Part shown: in pieces, positions 48,561 to 60,036 of the stretch
Position numbering within the stretch: position 1 is the stretch's first letter
Layout: each line of letters starts with the position of its first letter
Assembly: GCA_027943335.1 (NCBI GenBank)
Contig: BSBK01003565.1
Coordinates: forward strand, 749,001 to 813,000
Length of the DNA: 64,000 nucleotides
Reading direction: 5' to 3'
Origin: Chamaecyparis obtusa
Taxonomy: Eukaryota; Streptophyta; Pinopsida; Cupressales; Cupressaceae
Notes under the pieces: generated by a model
Database searches by the model: none
Seen by the model: the letters and a program-made list of their open reading frames with translations, nothing else
What the model was told of the DNA's origin: nothing
Translations under genes and position numbers: made by a program

Positions 48561-50080
48561 GATATTTTCATTGCATACAGATACCAAGAAATACTTTATG
48601 TTTATAACATTCTAGCAAATTCCAAGAATAGAAAATAGAGTTGTTGATGCTATGGGTACTTTGACATCTATGTTGCAACTAGAAGAATGACAATTTCTCT
48701 ATAACTTCCTTGTGGAAGAACTCCCCTTCCCTGCCTATGACTCACCTGAATCCCAAATCATTTTCATTATTGTAAGCCATGATACTTCTTGAGATAGCCA
48801 AATTTATGCTTACATGAAAGATCAAACTATCCATGATGGCTTATCTTTAAATGAGTAGGGAAATCTTATCTGTAATGCATCGCATTACATATGTATTGTT
48901 AATGACTTGTTGAGGTGAAGTCTAGATGGTACCCTCCTTAGGTGTCTACAATGTGACGAATCTAAATGAGCATTGAAAGTAGTCCATGAAGGTATTTGCA
49001 GAGCTCACTCGAATGGTATTTCCTTATCTAAGAAACTTTTAAGGGTTGGATATTATTGACCCACTATGGATAATGATGCTATACAATATGCAAAATCTTG
49101 CAAAAAGTGTCAGCTACACAAATATTGATTCATGTTCCTGCTAGATAATTATTTCCATTTATCACCCACTGTCCTTTCCATCAATGGGACTTTGATCTTG
49201 TGGGGAAGTATCCTCTATCCTCCAATGGCCATAAGTTCATTATCACAACTACTAATTAATTCACTAAGTGGGTTGAAGTTGTACCACTTATCAAGGCAAC
49301 AAGACAACAAGTGGACATGTTTATACTCAACTACACAATCTACAAATATGGTATCCCTTCCTCAATCATAACCAACAATGGGGGATAGTTCAAGAACAAA
49401 GACATCAAGGAAATCTTCACAATTTTTCATGTAACTCACCATTCTTCCTCTATCTATTATCCTCAGGGGAACGCCAAGCTTAAGAATCCAACAAAACAAT
49501 CCTTAAAATCTTGTATCATGTAGTGAGTAAATCTAGTAAGGATTGGCATCTGCAACTAAATCTAACTCTATGGTCTTACCAGACTAGCATCAGAATGCCT
49601 ATGGGAGAAAATTTGTTTGCATTGGTATATGGATCTAAAGATGTGCTTCCTATTAAAATCAAAATCCCATTTCTTAGAGTCTCTCTATAAGGAAGTGTCA
49701 ATAATGAAGAATACATAATCTCTCGACTTCAAGAGCTTGAGTTACTAGATGAGTGAAGAAAGGAACCATATGACCATCTAAGGGTCTATCATAAATGAAA
49801 GTCTAGAGGTTACAACAAGAAAGTACAATATTGATAATTTTAGGTTGGAGATCTCATCCTCGAAGAGAATCCTAAGAATCAACAACATCGAGAGTAGAAA
49901 GGAAAATTTGAACCTAATTAGCTAGGTCCCTTCATGATCACTGCAACATTTGGCTCTGCAACTTATCAACTCTCCACTCTAGAAGGCGACACTCTCTTGG
50001 AACCTATCAATGCTCTCCATGTGAAAAAAATTACAGCTAGATATTCGGAAAAGGAAAAGTTCTTGTACAAAAATTTATGA
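48561..50080 (+). pseudogene. pol: aRNH 3' linker and integrase of the Tat element (broken)
   Basis: The linker reads FIAYRYQEILYVYNIL and NSKNRIVDAMGTLTSM (48565-48680). Integrase zinc-binding domain is VVHEGICRAHSNGISL to SCKKCQLHK (about 48978-49125), with TGA where Trp is expected (YYWPTM). The catalytic core is legible across frames: WDFDLVGKYPLSSNGHKF near 49180, YKYGIPSSIITNNGG near 49340, YYPQGNAKLKN near 49460. The C-terminal region GPFMITATFGSATYQLSTL is near 49925-49980. Multiple stops and at least one frameshift at about 49135 break it. Confidence 0.7.
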
Positions 50081-51289
50081 TCCTGAAAAAATCCTAAAAA
50101 TCATATAATGTCTCAAAAAAATCCTTAAAAGTATAAAAGTTCCTGAAAAATAAAAATAAAAACAAAATAGAAAAGTGCCTTGGTGAAAACCTATAAATAG
50201 GCACCTTGATAGAAAAAATAGAAATAATTCAGAGGGGTGAAAACCTAGTAAACATGAATCACTTATAATCGACACTCTTTCTATCAATCTGTGGTTGAGC
50301 TCTCTTGCTTTCCTTAAGTCCATCCTTGTCACTTGCATATTCTCTCCTTGTCTCCTTTGTACCACCATGGATTGGAGTTTGACTCTTCCAAAATCAATCA
50401 ACAAAGAATGTAAGTCCTTTAATGTCCACTGTGCAGGCAACCATGAACAGTATTTCATAAACTTCTGAAAAACTATAATCATAAATAGTTCTAGATTACA
50501 ATGTAAGTAGAGAAAGAAGGTTAGAAACCTTGAGACCTAGGCCTTTTGTGTGTGTATGCATTACAATCCGCAACTTCTTCGAAGTGAAATGCACTTCTTC
50601 AATCTTCATTTCTTTCAACTTTGACTAATCTCAAAACCATAAAACACTTTTAAGCCACTATAAATTAACCACCAAATTCAACAATGGAAATGTTTTTAAG
50701 CATTTGAAAATTTTAAAGATTTCTTTTTCTTTAATTTTCCCCTTGGTGTTTTAAATAGCATGGATTTTTTCCTTTCTAATTCTGGTTTTGAGCATTTTGA
50801 TTGATATAAGGCTTGAAAAAAATTATTTTATTTTATTTAATTAAATGTATGAGTTTCACCTAAATAAAATACTCTTAAGTGGATTTAGTGTTGAGTGGAG
50901 TGGTAATTGGTATTGTTTTTTTATTGTCTACTCTTGTGAGACAAGTTGACATAAAATATGATGTAGAATAACAACAAAAATTACTTGCATTTTTTGTGAT
51001 TCAACAAGAACTTTGTTTTGTGACTAGTGTTCCTGGATCCATTGGAACTTTGTTCTATGATTCTTCTTGAAACCCAGGCATAACAAAGTAACTTCCTATT
51101 TGCTTTTAAACAACTACATTTATGTTATCTGTTTCAATCTAGTTTTGTTGTTGATTCACGTAATATGATTATGGTTTCATTTAATACATTTTAATATTAG
51201 ATATATAAAAGAAACATATTTGATTGCATCAAATAAATAATAAATTTTTATTAAAACTATTTATTTTATTTTTTATTTTTTTGGGGGGG
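50081..51289. other. post-integrase, non-coding region of the Tat element and AT-rich sequence
   Basis: Begins with A-rich text and two GTGAAAACCTA words, typical of the leader after the Tat pol. A 3' LTR matching 36765-37840 was not found, so this end of the element is probably deleted or diverged. No gene is seen. Confidence 0.4.
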
Positions 51290-51939
51290 GAGGCATAACT
51301 CGGTTCTTCTTGAAGATGAAAATGATCCTCAAGATACAAATCTAGAATTTGTTGCTTTTGGTATAGATCACACGGAAAAGGATGATGATGACACAGACAC
51401 AGAAGACACTAAAGGAAATGACAATGATGATTATGTTGATGGTGATGTTAGGATTAACAAGACAGAAATAACAGCTACATGCAAAAATAACCAATATCAA
51501 AGAATAATAAACCACAAAGAAGACAACACAAGACACAAAAATTTAACATGGTTCACCCAATCCCTGGGCTACGTCTGCCAACAATGATTCCAATATTATT
51601 ATTATCTAGTGATTACAACCTGATTACAATCTGCAATCCCTTACAGCTTAATACCCCCGCAAAAAGCTACTAAAACATACATCATAATAAAATCCCTAAC
51701 CCTAAGCAATTTTATACAAGCTTATTTTTGCCGCTTTAGGGTTACAAAAAAGTCGGCCCAAAATAGCCAATAAATGTTCCCCCCCAAAAAAAAATTGCGA
51801 GGGAGGGAGGAAAAGTGTACAATAATTCCCTAATCAATCACCACAATATAATAGATGATTGCAGTGGTGATGATGAGGATGAGGCAGTTGCTACTAAGGT
51901 GTCTTTGTATGATTTACTCTCACCTTCACACTACTAATA
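51290..51939 (+). pseudogene. acidic coding remnant split by an insertion
   Basis: A + strand reading LLEDENDPQDTNLEFVAFG then a run rich in Asp/Glu (DDDDTDTEDTKGNDNDD) reaches the insertion at 51446. After it the frame resumes DEDEAVATKVSLYDLLSP before a stop near 51937. The two halves fit when the 419-bp insertion and one duplicated TGGTGA are removed. I do not recognise the protein; a retrotransposon gag/pol linker or a host gene fragment are both possible. Confidence 0.45.
51446..51864 (-). mobile_element. solo LTR-like insertion, 419 bp
   Basis: TGGTGA flanks it at 51440-51445 and 51865-51870. On the minus strand it ends ATCCTAACA and contains GGGTGAACCATGTTAAA and GTAGCCCAGGGATTGGG, text typical of plant LTRs near their 3' end. 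The minus-strand start is close to TGCAATCATC, one base inside the apparent boundary, so the exact edge is uncertain by a base or two. Confidence 0.55.
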
Positions 51940-52410
51940 ATTTGCATAGAAATATTACCAACATCTCTCTAGTATACATTAGGTAGATTAGTATCTTTCA
52001 TCGTAGTTTTACCCATTTCTACAACTATTTTATTCTTTGTTTAACCTACTTCATTCTATTGTGGAGTCCTATGAGTATATAATTGTCTTCTAATTCTATT
52101 AACTTCACAAAATCTATAAAACTCATGTGATGTAAATTAGCCCCATCTATCCAATCTTAAACATTCCATTCTAGCATTCATCTAATTCTCAACCAAATTC
52201 TTGAAAGTCTTAAACGTATCCAATGCTTCTGATTTTTCTCTTAAAAATGTGACCTGAATCATTCTTAAAAATTAATAATAAGTAGCTTGAATTACCTTTC
52301 ACATATTAAGTCCTCTTTTTCTTTTAGCGACCTACATAAGTCTATATGTATCATCTCCAATGACATTATGGTTGAATACTCCTTGTTTTTGTACTTATTC
52401 TTGGTGTATT
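51940..52410 (-). pseudogene. pol: copia integrase fragment
   Basis: On the minus strand, from 52375 downward: SLEMIHIDLCRSLKEKEDL, then VTFLREKSEALDTFKTFKN, ARMECLRLDR, FTSHEFYRFCEVNRIRRQL and THRTPQ (to about 52040). This is the N-terminal part of a Ty1/copia integrase catalytic core, with stops. Its upstream part is cut off by the LTR starting at 52411, so this is an older copia copy into which the next element inserted. Confidence 0.65.
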
Positions 52411-53457
52411 TGTTGAATGTCTTTAACAACTAAGAGGAGGGAGAATCAGTTATAAATTAAAACTTTTATCAATTTCATAGGTCTAGATCTTGATGATTAA
52501 TTATTTAACCACTTAACCAAATTAGATGTAAACATGAACAAGAACAAGAACAAGAACAAGAATACACATGAACCATACATAATGAACACCATTTTTTTTT
52601 ATGTAGAAAACCCAAGATGGGAAAAACCACAAAGAAGCTTATTATCATGAATAAAAACACCAATTAAGGTGACATCGATTAAGGTGATTTTTAAAAAGGG
52701 TGGATCACTACTAGAATCCTCACTGCCTAGAAGGACTCACTATCTTGTAGAAGAATAATGAAAAAGTAAATCCACCACTAAAGTACAACTATCAGAACAA
52801 AACCATTGGCTCTCTACCTTCGATGACTAACAATAGTAGCACACACACTTTTCTCACAACCCAACTTCACACTTTTTCATGGCCTTGCACAATATGTGAC
52901 AAATATTCTTTCCAATCACCTTACTTCAATATAATTCCATCACAATCATCCTATTATTTATATTGATCTTTAAAATATGAAAACATCGAGTCAGTCATCA
53001 AAACATAATTTGAAATAGGTACAAACTAAACATTCTCATGGTGGGGAGGAATGAAAAGTGGACGACACCACATACACTACCTCAACCAAACAACACATTA
53101 TATAAATGACACAAATACCAGAGCCCAAGAAGAAATGACATAGTTAGAAACCATGCCTCTAGACCACATCAACACATCTAAAAATAGAATATCAAAAGAT
53201 AAAGAAATGAGTGATACAAAACCAAAATCTCAATATCATGTCCAAAATAATAGAGAATTTTCTACCACTGTCAGACACAAACATCACATAATACATCACC
53301 CTAACATGTTTTCTAGAGAACTGGGCTCCAGACTATCAAATCCTCAAAATTTCATTTGTAGCATATCAAAAATACTGAGCACAAACCAACCACCAAAGTA
53401 GTATGTTGGTATCAATGACAACCATACTAACACATCAACAACTCTACAATAGAAACA
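52411..53457 (-). mobile_element. 3' LTR of the large minus-strand copia element
   Basis: On the minus strand it starts TGTTTCTATTG just after a polypurine tract and ends near GACATTCAACA at 52411, about 1047 bp. The text AACTAAGAGGAGGGAGAATC at its left end and ATCAATGACAACCA at its right end match the layout of the solo LTR at 40367-41582, so the two belong to related families. The 53153-53401 ORF inside it is not credible as a gene. Confidence 0.6.
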
Positions 53458-53470
53458 AGCTCCCCCTTTC
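53458..53470 (-). other. Polypurine tract of the minus-strand copia element
   Basis: GAAAGGGGGAGCT on the minus strand adjoins the 3' LTR. A second purine run, GACAAAGGGGGAGATTGTTG, lies a little upstream at about 53471-53490. Confidence 0.6.
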
Positions 53471-53819
53471 AACAATCTCCCCCTTTGTCATTGATGGAAA
53501 CATCTATCAATGAAAAATACTCTCTCTCCATAGTTTTCATACTCACATTCTCTCTCCCCCTTTGACATCAAGGACAAATACAGGCAACAAAACACTTTTC
53601 TCACCCTGAGAGGAAGCCCCATACATTAGTCCAAACCAAGAATACATAATATGTGTCCTATACTAATGTCTCATCCTAACAAACTTAGTCAAAACTAGGA
53701 GGGGTTAAAACCCCCAACTTCTACCTTATATATTCAAAAGTATCTTTTCACAAAGATTTTTTAAATCTATCTACAACATGCTCTTTTTTAGGCACATATT
53801 TTATTTTCACTTCATTGTC

Positions 53820-54440
53820 CAACACCTTTTCCCTCAAAACATGGTACCTAATAAAAATATGATTTTTTTTAGTGTTGTAATGGATCCATAGATATGTTCA
53901 TTGCACTGGTATTATCATGCATAATTAGGACTAGATCATCCAATAACACACAAATATCCTTTAAGGTCTGTTTCATGCAAGGTACATGTGTGCAGCATGA
54001 TGTAGCTACAATATATTTGACTTTTGTAGTGGACAAAGATAGATAATCATGCTTCTTACTTAGCCAAGAAACTAACCAAGAGCCAAGGAAAAATGCTCCA
54101 CCACTAGTAATCCTCATGTCATCAATATTTCTTTCCCAATCTACATTAATATAGGATGCATAATTAGGACTAGATCATCAAATAACACACAAATATCCTT
54201 TAAGGTCTGTTTCATGCAAGGTACATGCGTGCAACATGATGTAGCTACAATATATTTGACTTTTGTAGCGGACAAAGATAGATAATCATGCTTCTTACTT
54301 AACCAAGAAACTGACCAAGAGCCAAGGAAAAATGCTCCACCACTAGTAATCCTCATGTCATCAATATTTCTTTCCCAATCTACATTAATATAGGATGTTA
54401 AGGTAAAATTTGACTCTATGGGATACCACAATTTGAACTC
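53820..54440 (-). pseudogene. pol: copia RNase H with an internal 239-bp tandem duplication
   Basis: The minus-strand readings 54431-54141 and 54117-53869 both contain the copia RNase H block RITSGGAFFLGSW, VSWLSKKHDYLSLS and YIVATSCCTHVPCMKQTLK. The unit is duplicated with a 239-bp period (53919-54157 and 54158-54396) and an ATG microhomology at the joint. 239 is not a multiple of three, so the duplication also shifts the frame. Upstream the frame joins RT through WYPIESNFTLTSYINVDW. Confidence 0.75.
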
Positions 54441-55620
54441 CTATGTTCCTTTAAAATATTTGAAGAGCATCTTTAATGCAACAACATGTTGTTGGATTTT
54501 GTTCCTAGTTGCCAATTTTTTTGTCCTTTTTGTTTGGTCCTTCTTTGTTATGCTTTGATTATATATATTTCTCCTTAATGTTGTAAACGGCTTCAAGTCC
54601 CCTTCAAAACTTGTTTTCACTTAATCAAAAACATGTGATTCTCTTGGTTCTTGTTAAAATCTAGTTGCTAGATAGATGACATACATGATATCTAGTCTAC
54701 TAATAGTCAAATATAGAAATCCTCCTATCATTGATTTGTACTAGCTTGCATTTTCTTTGGGAGATTTACCTTCTTTGGTCAACTTACATATGGTAGTCAT
54801 AAGAGTACACTCCAGTTTGGAATTTTCTAATTCAAACTTTTTCAACAACTCTTTCATATACTTTGATTGAAAAATAAAAATGCTTTCACTATTCTGATTC
54901 ACTTACAATCTAAGAAAGAAATTCAACTCACCAATCATAGACATTTCAAATTCATCCTACATCTCACCAATAGATTTCTTGTACATGTCATTATTTCCTC
55001 CAAATATTAAGTCACCCACATAAACCACAACCATAAATAACTTTTCTAATTAAAATTTAGAATAAAGATTATTGTCAATAGACCCTTTCTAAAAGTTTTG
55101 ATCTATTTAATAATTATCCAGTATTCCATACCAATCTGTAGGAGCTTTCTTCAACCCATACAAAACCTTCTTTCATTTGCAGATAATATCCAGATCATTT
55201 GACAACTTAAATCATTTTGTTTTTTCAATGTAAACTTCTTCTTTTAGTTATTCTTTCAAAAATACTTACTTCGCATCCATCTAATAGACTTTGAAATCCT
55301 TAAATGTTATAAGTACTAATAATATCCTAATAGCTTCCATTCGGGCAACATGAGAAAAAATTTCTTCAAAATCAATGCCCTCAAATTGAGTATACCCTTT
55401 GCAAACCAATCTTTCCCTGCTTCTCACAACTCATCCATTTTTATTCTATAACACCCACTTTGCTCCAATAATATTTTTGTGTTCCGATCTAGGAACTAGT
55501 TCCCAAGTTTTATTTTTCTCAATTTGATCAAATTCTTCTTTCATTACCTTCATCCAAGTCTAGTCACAACAAGTTTCTTCAACTATCTTATGTTCAGTCT
55601 TAGAAAGTAAACATAGTAGA
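54441..55620 (-). pseudogene. pol: copia reverse transcriptase (broken), with LINE tail inserted
   Basis: Minus-strand reading from about 55560: WMKVMKEEFDQIEKNKTWEL, GAKWVL, RLVCKGYTQFEGIDFEEIFS, MEAIRILLVL, KKVLYGLKKAPTDWYGILD, then YVGDLIFGG in place of the YVDD box, FEMSMIGELNFFL, and KYMKELLKKFELENSK. RPLD-type and EPRESHVVALKMLFKYFKGT text marks the end. The element at 54489-54635 interrupts between EPRES and HVVAL. There are numerous in-frame stops and the Asp of the YVDD box is Gly. Confidence 0.7.
54489..54635 (+). mobile_element. 5'-truncated LINE tail inserted in copia RT
   Basis: About 147 bp including one target copy. Flanks are CAACAACATG (54479-54488) and CAAAAACATG (54626-54635), a 10-bp direct repeat with one mismatch. 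Removing the insert rejoins the RT codons EPRES and HVVALK. The end, GTCCCCTTCAAAAC...CTTAATCAAAA, resembles the tail of the LINE insertion at 31431-33349, pointing to the same family. Confidence 0.65.
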
Positions 55621-56945
55621 ACTTCTTTTTTAGTATCCTTGCTCCTAGTAATGACTCCTTTATTCTTATCCCCAATTATCTAATTTTGAGTGATTCTTCT
55701 TTACACACTTTAGATTTTTTGATACTAATGTTGGAGCATCTTGAGTTTCTTTCTACTTATCTTTTTCTATATTCTTCTCTTCTGCTTCTCTACCTGTGGA
55801 ATCATCAAATTCATATCCTTTGTGTATACCAAAGTCCTATCAAAAAAATTCATCAACTCTTACATTTTCACTTTCAATAATTTTATTTAATCTCTTATTA
55901 TAACATCAGTATGTCTTTATTCTTGTAGAGTATCCTATAAATATGTCCTCATCTACTCTCCTATCAAATTTTCCAAGATTTCCTTCATCTCTGCAAATGT
56001 AACATTTGCTTCCAAATACTTTAAAATACTTTACTGTTGGAATTATTCCATACCATAGTTCATATGAAGTCTTATCATATCTCTTCTAGAATGGAACTCT
56101 ATTAAGAGTTTATACATATGTATGTATAGCTTCTTTCTAGTAAACTTTTAGTATATTTTCTTGTTTGATCATAGTCCTTATTTCCTCTTGTATAGTCTAG
56201 TTCATTCTCTCCAAAACACCATTCTATTGTGATGTCCTAGGAGAAGACAACTATATTCTAATCCCGTGCATCTCACAAAAGATTTTAAATTCATCACTAA
56301 CAAACTCTCCTCCTCTACCAAATCTTAAGCATTTGATTTTTCTATTAACTTCATTTTCAACTCTAGCTTTGAATATATTTAATTTATCTAATGCCTCATG
56401 TTTTTCTCTTAAGAATGTAACCCAATTCATTCTAGAATGATCATTAATTAAGAGCATAAAAACCTTTCACCTTTTATAATCCTTACTCTAGTTGGACCAC
56501 ATAATTTTGTGTCCTCAAAATCCAACAACTTGATAGAATATTTTTCTTTTCCTCTAAAAGTTCTCTTTGTCTAGTTTCCCACTTGACATTCTCTAGAAAC
56601 ACTATTATCAAGTTTGGTTAATCTTGGTAGATCTACTCTTGTCAAACTAATCTTCACCAACTTATCAAAAATGATGTGACACATATTTCAATGTCATAGC
56701 CAGCTTTCATTGATTTGTGATAATAAGAAATGCCTTGTCATATGTAGAATCCAACTAATACATATTTCCTCTAATCATTTTTCTTGAAGCAATAACAATT
56801 ATGGATCCCTTCTAGATTTCGCAAACACTATCCTGAAAGAAGACATTGTAACCATTTTCACACATTTGTCCAACAATTAAAAATATTATGTTGTAATCCT
56901 TTCACATAGTATACATTGATAGTATTATGTTTTCCATCAAAAGTA
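55621..56945 (-). pseudogene. pol: copia integrase and GAG-pre-integrase region (broken)
   Basis: The minus-strand open stretch 56457-56251 has the integrase core INDHSRMNWVTFLREKHEAL, FKARVENEVNRKIKCLR and GEFVSDEFKIFCEMHGIR. Downstream on the minus strand are ERMN, TIQEEIRTMIKQEN, WKEAIHTYVYTLNRVPF, YELWYGIIPTVKYFKVFG and KFDRRVDEDIFIGYS (to about 55920). Upstream, towards 56945, the GAG-pre-integrase part reads ITFDGKHNTINVYYVKGLQ and CENGYNVFF across frames. The segment 55620-55900 is a degraded IN-RT linker. The reading is cut at 56946-56950 by the LTR element insertion. Confidence 0.68.
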
Positions 56946-56950
56946 ATAGA

Positions 56951-57336
56951 TGTTAGAGTAATAAAGTGTTTGCTTATTAATTGAATCATATTGATTTAAT
57001 TATTAAGTCACTTATTACCTCTTTCTACTTAAGCTAAACTTTAGGCATATAATAATTAATAGCTTTATTAATTATTATTGTGCAACCTAGGTTTTACCTT
57101 TTTAGGTTTTCTAATCTCCTTTTATAAGGATTGATCTCATAACACTTTGTAACTTTTTTTCTGATATTTTATTATTGATTGCAACTTTTGTTTTTGCACA
57201 TCAAGGATTTCTCCTCTCTTGTGGATCCATAGGTTCAGGTCTCCATAGTTGTTTTCTTCTTCTCTGTCTTTCTATGATAGGTGTTTGCGTGCAGGTGTTC
57301 TTGAGAGTTGTGGGTTGTTTTTCATCAACTCCAACA
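56951..57336 (+). repeat. 5' LTR of the LARD-like element
   Basis: 386 bp, TG...CA. From TAAGGATTGATCTCATAAC (about 57125) onward it matches 62716-62925 closely. Confidence 0.8.
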
Positions 57337-57351
57337 TGGTATTAGAGCTTC
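57337..57351 (+). other. Primer binding site of the LARD-like element
   Basis: TGGTATTAGAGCTTC directly after the LTR; differs from the usual TGGTATCAGAGC by C to T. Confidence 0.65.
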
Positions 57352-57814
57352 AGATCTACTTGCCCCTATCCTCTTTCTAAGAGATTCGGCCGTGTTCATC
57401 AAATCTACATTTTCAAAGAAGGTTTCTTGTCAAGTCAAGGGGGATCTATTTTTCTGGTCATCTTGGCTTCAAACAAACCTCATGATTGCATTCATAGCGT
57501 CCAAGAACCCCAAGATCCATAAAAAATTTGTCCAATTTGGACAAAGTTGGAATCTGTGAGAAAAAAAATTTTGCAATCAACCCCGGCATGGATCCCAAGG
57601 TGATCACTATTTTTTGGAGAGCTTTTGGCCCAAATAGACCTCACGGTTGCGTCCAGAAGGCTCGAGATAGTCAAAATTCATATAAAACTTGTCGATTTTT
57701 GACAAGTTGGGTCGGAGCCAAAAAAAATTTGGCCTACCAAGCTGTACGACCTGGCACACATTCTAACATAGTACGAAATTCAAAAAAAAATTTAAAAAAA
57801 ATTATGTAGGTCCC

Positions 57815-57869
57815 GCCACCTGGGTGCCACCTGACAGCCACCCGAGCGCCACCTGGTAGCCACCCGGAC
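57815..57869 (+). repeat. GC-rich 11-bp minisatellite, five units
   Basis: Five consecutive 11-mers of the form GCCACCTGGGT/GCCACCCGAGC. They are followed by looser CCGCTAA(C/G)GGAA repeats to about 57925. CpG-rich and strikingly different from the AT-rich surroundings. Confidence 0.75.
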
Positions 57870-58075
57870 GACCACCGCTAACGGAACCGCTAGTGGGAAC
57901 CGCTAATGAGACTGCCAATAGGATCGCCGCAGCTTTCGCAGCAGTAACCACCACCATTTTTGGATCGTTAGTGGTAAGTCACTGGTTAAGCCTCTTTTTT
58001 TTGGCTTTGCATGCCTTTTGAGGCAGTTCAACTACACTTTCTACAAGGCAGGCGGTCTTTCAAGCATATCTCAGG

Positions 58076-59040
58076 CATCCGGGATTAGAATTGGGAGAAT
58101 GAGATATCATCAAAAAGGTAATTCTAAGATGGACATGTTTTTGCTGGAGTGGTTATGTGATTTTTCCATTTATTCTGCATTTATTGCAATCAAAGGTAGA
58201 GGTTTTCTGTGCTCTTGCATCTCAGCCCTCCTACGCTGTTTTGGGCGTATCTCGGGCATACGATATCATTTTTTGGCAAACGAGATACCATTGGAAAGCT
58301 GGTTCAGAGGTGAATCTTTTTGATATTTCAGATTTTGAATTTTTTTCCTTTCATTTTCACACCAGTCATTCAAAGTCAGGGCTTCTATTTTGCCTTCCCT
58401 CCGGCACTGCCTATTGGTTATCGAATTCTATCTTTCTCATCCGGGCTCCGTTTTCTTCAAGCGATATACCATCAAAAAGTTGGTTCTGAGACCGATCCAA
58501 ATTTTTGGGTATGGTTTTGTGATTTTTCCATTTTGATGCTATTTTTTCTGTCAAAGTCAATTTTTTTGCAATCTTGGTGTTTCAGACCTCCTGCATTCCG
58601 GGATTCATTTCTCTTGCATCTAGACTCTATTTTCAGCAAACGAGATATTGTCAGAAAGCTATTTCTAAGATTTTATCAAATATGATGGTTTCATGTGTGA
58701 TTTTTTCCTTTTTCTGACGTCATCCATCCTTAGATCCTTCCAAACACCTTCTTTGGGCCCTCCAGCGTAGCTGTTGGTTTTTTGCTCATATCTTAAGCAT
58801 ACGGTGTCAAAATTTGGCAAATGATATATCGTCAAAAAGTTGATTCTGAGATCTTTTCAAATTTGGAGGTTATTAGTTTTGGTTTTATTTTTTTTATGGT
58901 GTTTTTCTCTATCAAAGCCAGATCTTTAGTTTTGCACTCCGAGAGCTCCATCTTGCGCATCCGGACTCTGTTTTTGGAAAATGATATATCATTGGAAAGC
59001 TTGTTCATAGAGATTTTCAATTCTATGAGTCATTTTTCTA
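58076..59040 (+). repeat. Six degenerate tandem repeats, about 180-bp period
   Basis: Homologous points (CATCCGG-like word) occur at 58076, 58257, 58438, 58617, 58798 and 58958, spacings 181, 181, 179, 181 and 160. Each unit then has a GA(G/T)ATA(T/C)CAT(C/T)-type word, an (A)AAAG(C/T)T(G)GTTC word and a T-rich tail. The short ORFs overlapping this region are by-products of the repeats, not genes. Confidence 0.7.
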
Positions 59041-59314
59041 GATTCTGATCTAGGTTCATTTTATTTAGATTCTTTCATTTTTGCAGTCTGGTGGATATCT
59101 TTGTTGTTTCAAGTCATGGGATCTTTTCCCTTTGAGGGATGACTCCTCTTAGGTTGTTCTTTCATTTCAGTAGCCTTCTCTCTTCTTTGAGCAGTGTATA
59201 CTTCACTTTTGTAGCATTCTTTTATGCACACACACTAAGATAAAGTGTCATTCTATTGCATGTATGGGATCTTGCACATGTTCGTGCTCTTTGTACTCAC
59301 ACTCCATTATAAAG

Positions 59315-59974
59315 TGTTAAATAATTTGAGATCAGAAGATAAGATGTAAACTAAATTTATGTAGTAGATTTCAATTGCCTTGGTGATTGATTGAATCTAC
59401 ATATTAAACATCTATATATATTGAACTAGCAAATGTGAACAGGAAGTGACGTGACTGTTCATATTTGAAATGATGCGATGGTTCGCAATGAAAAGGCGTG
59501 ATAGTCCATAACAATTATCTATTTGGACTAATGCAGATCACTTTAGTTATTATAACATATATAGTAACATATTGTGACTGTTATGCATTAACAGTCACAA
59601 TAGTATCGTGACTGTTAATACACAACAGTCACAATACATCAACGATAATCTGACAATAAAGAATCATTGAGTCATCTGATAATATGGTGTGTTCACCCTA
59701 TATTAATCGGGGTAACATAATAGTATATATCAATGGCAATCAATAAGTTTAGTATGAATACCGATAGGTTAGTATATGAAACCCGATAGGTATCCAGTAT
59801 TATATGCTATCCGATCATCATCGAATATTGTATTCCTTTTAATATTTCAGATATATAATAATAATGATAATATATTTTAATATATATGCATATAATAATA
59901 ATATTATTATTATAATATTATTATATATATATCATAATAATTCTATTATCTGATCAAAGCTATATTTATTAACA
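59315..59974 (-). repeat. Left (3') LTR of the small element
   Basis: 660 bp. Contains two tandem perfect hairpins at 59571-59601 (12-bp arms) and 59608-59632 (9-bp arms), each with a 7-base loop, and an ATAATA-rich stretch near 59855-59940. Confidence 0.85.
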
Positions 59975-60036
59975 CTCCCTCTTAGCTAGGGAAGATAAAA
60001 TATAACTCACAATAAGTTCATAACTTGTGAGGGTTA

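Noticed and set aside
53153..53401. 82-codon + strand ORF in the copia LTR
   Set aside because: Lies wholly inside an LTR, antisense, with no recognisable domain.
58018..59048. Several overlapping + strand ORFs of 75-121 codons
   Set aside because: They are by-products of the degenerate ~180-bp repeats; overlapping frames and biased composition argue against coding.
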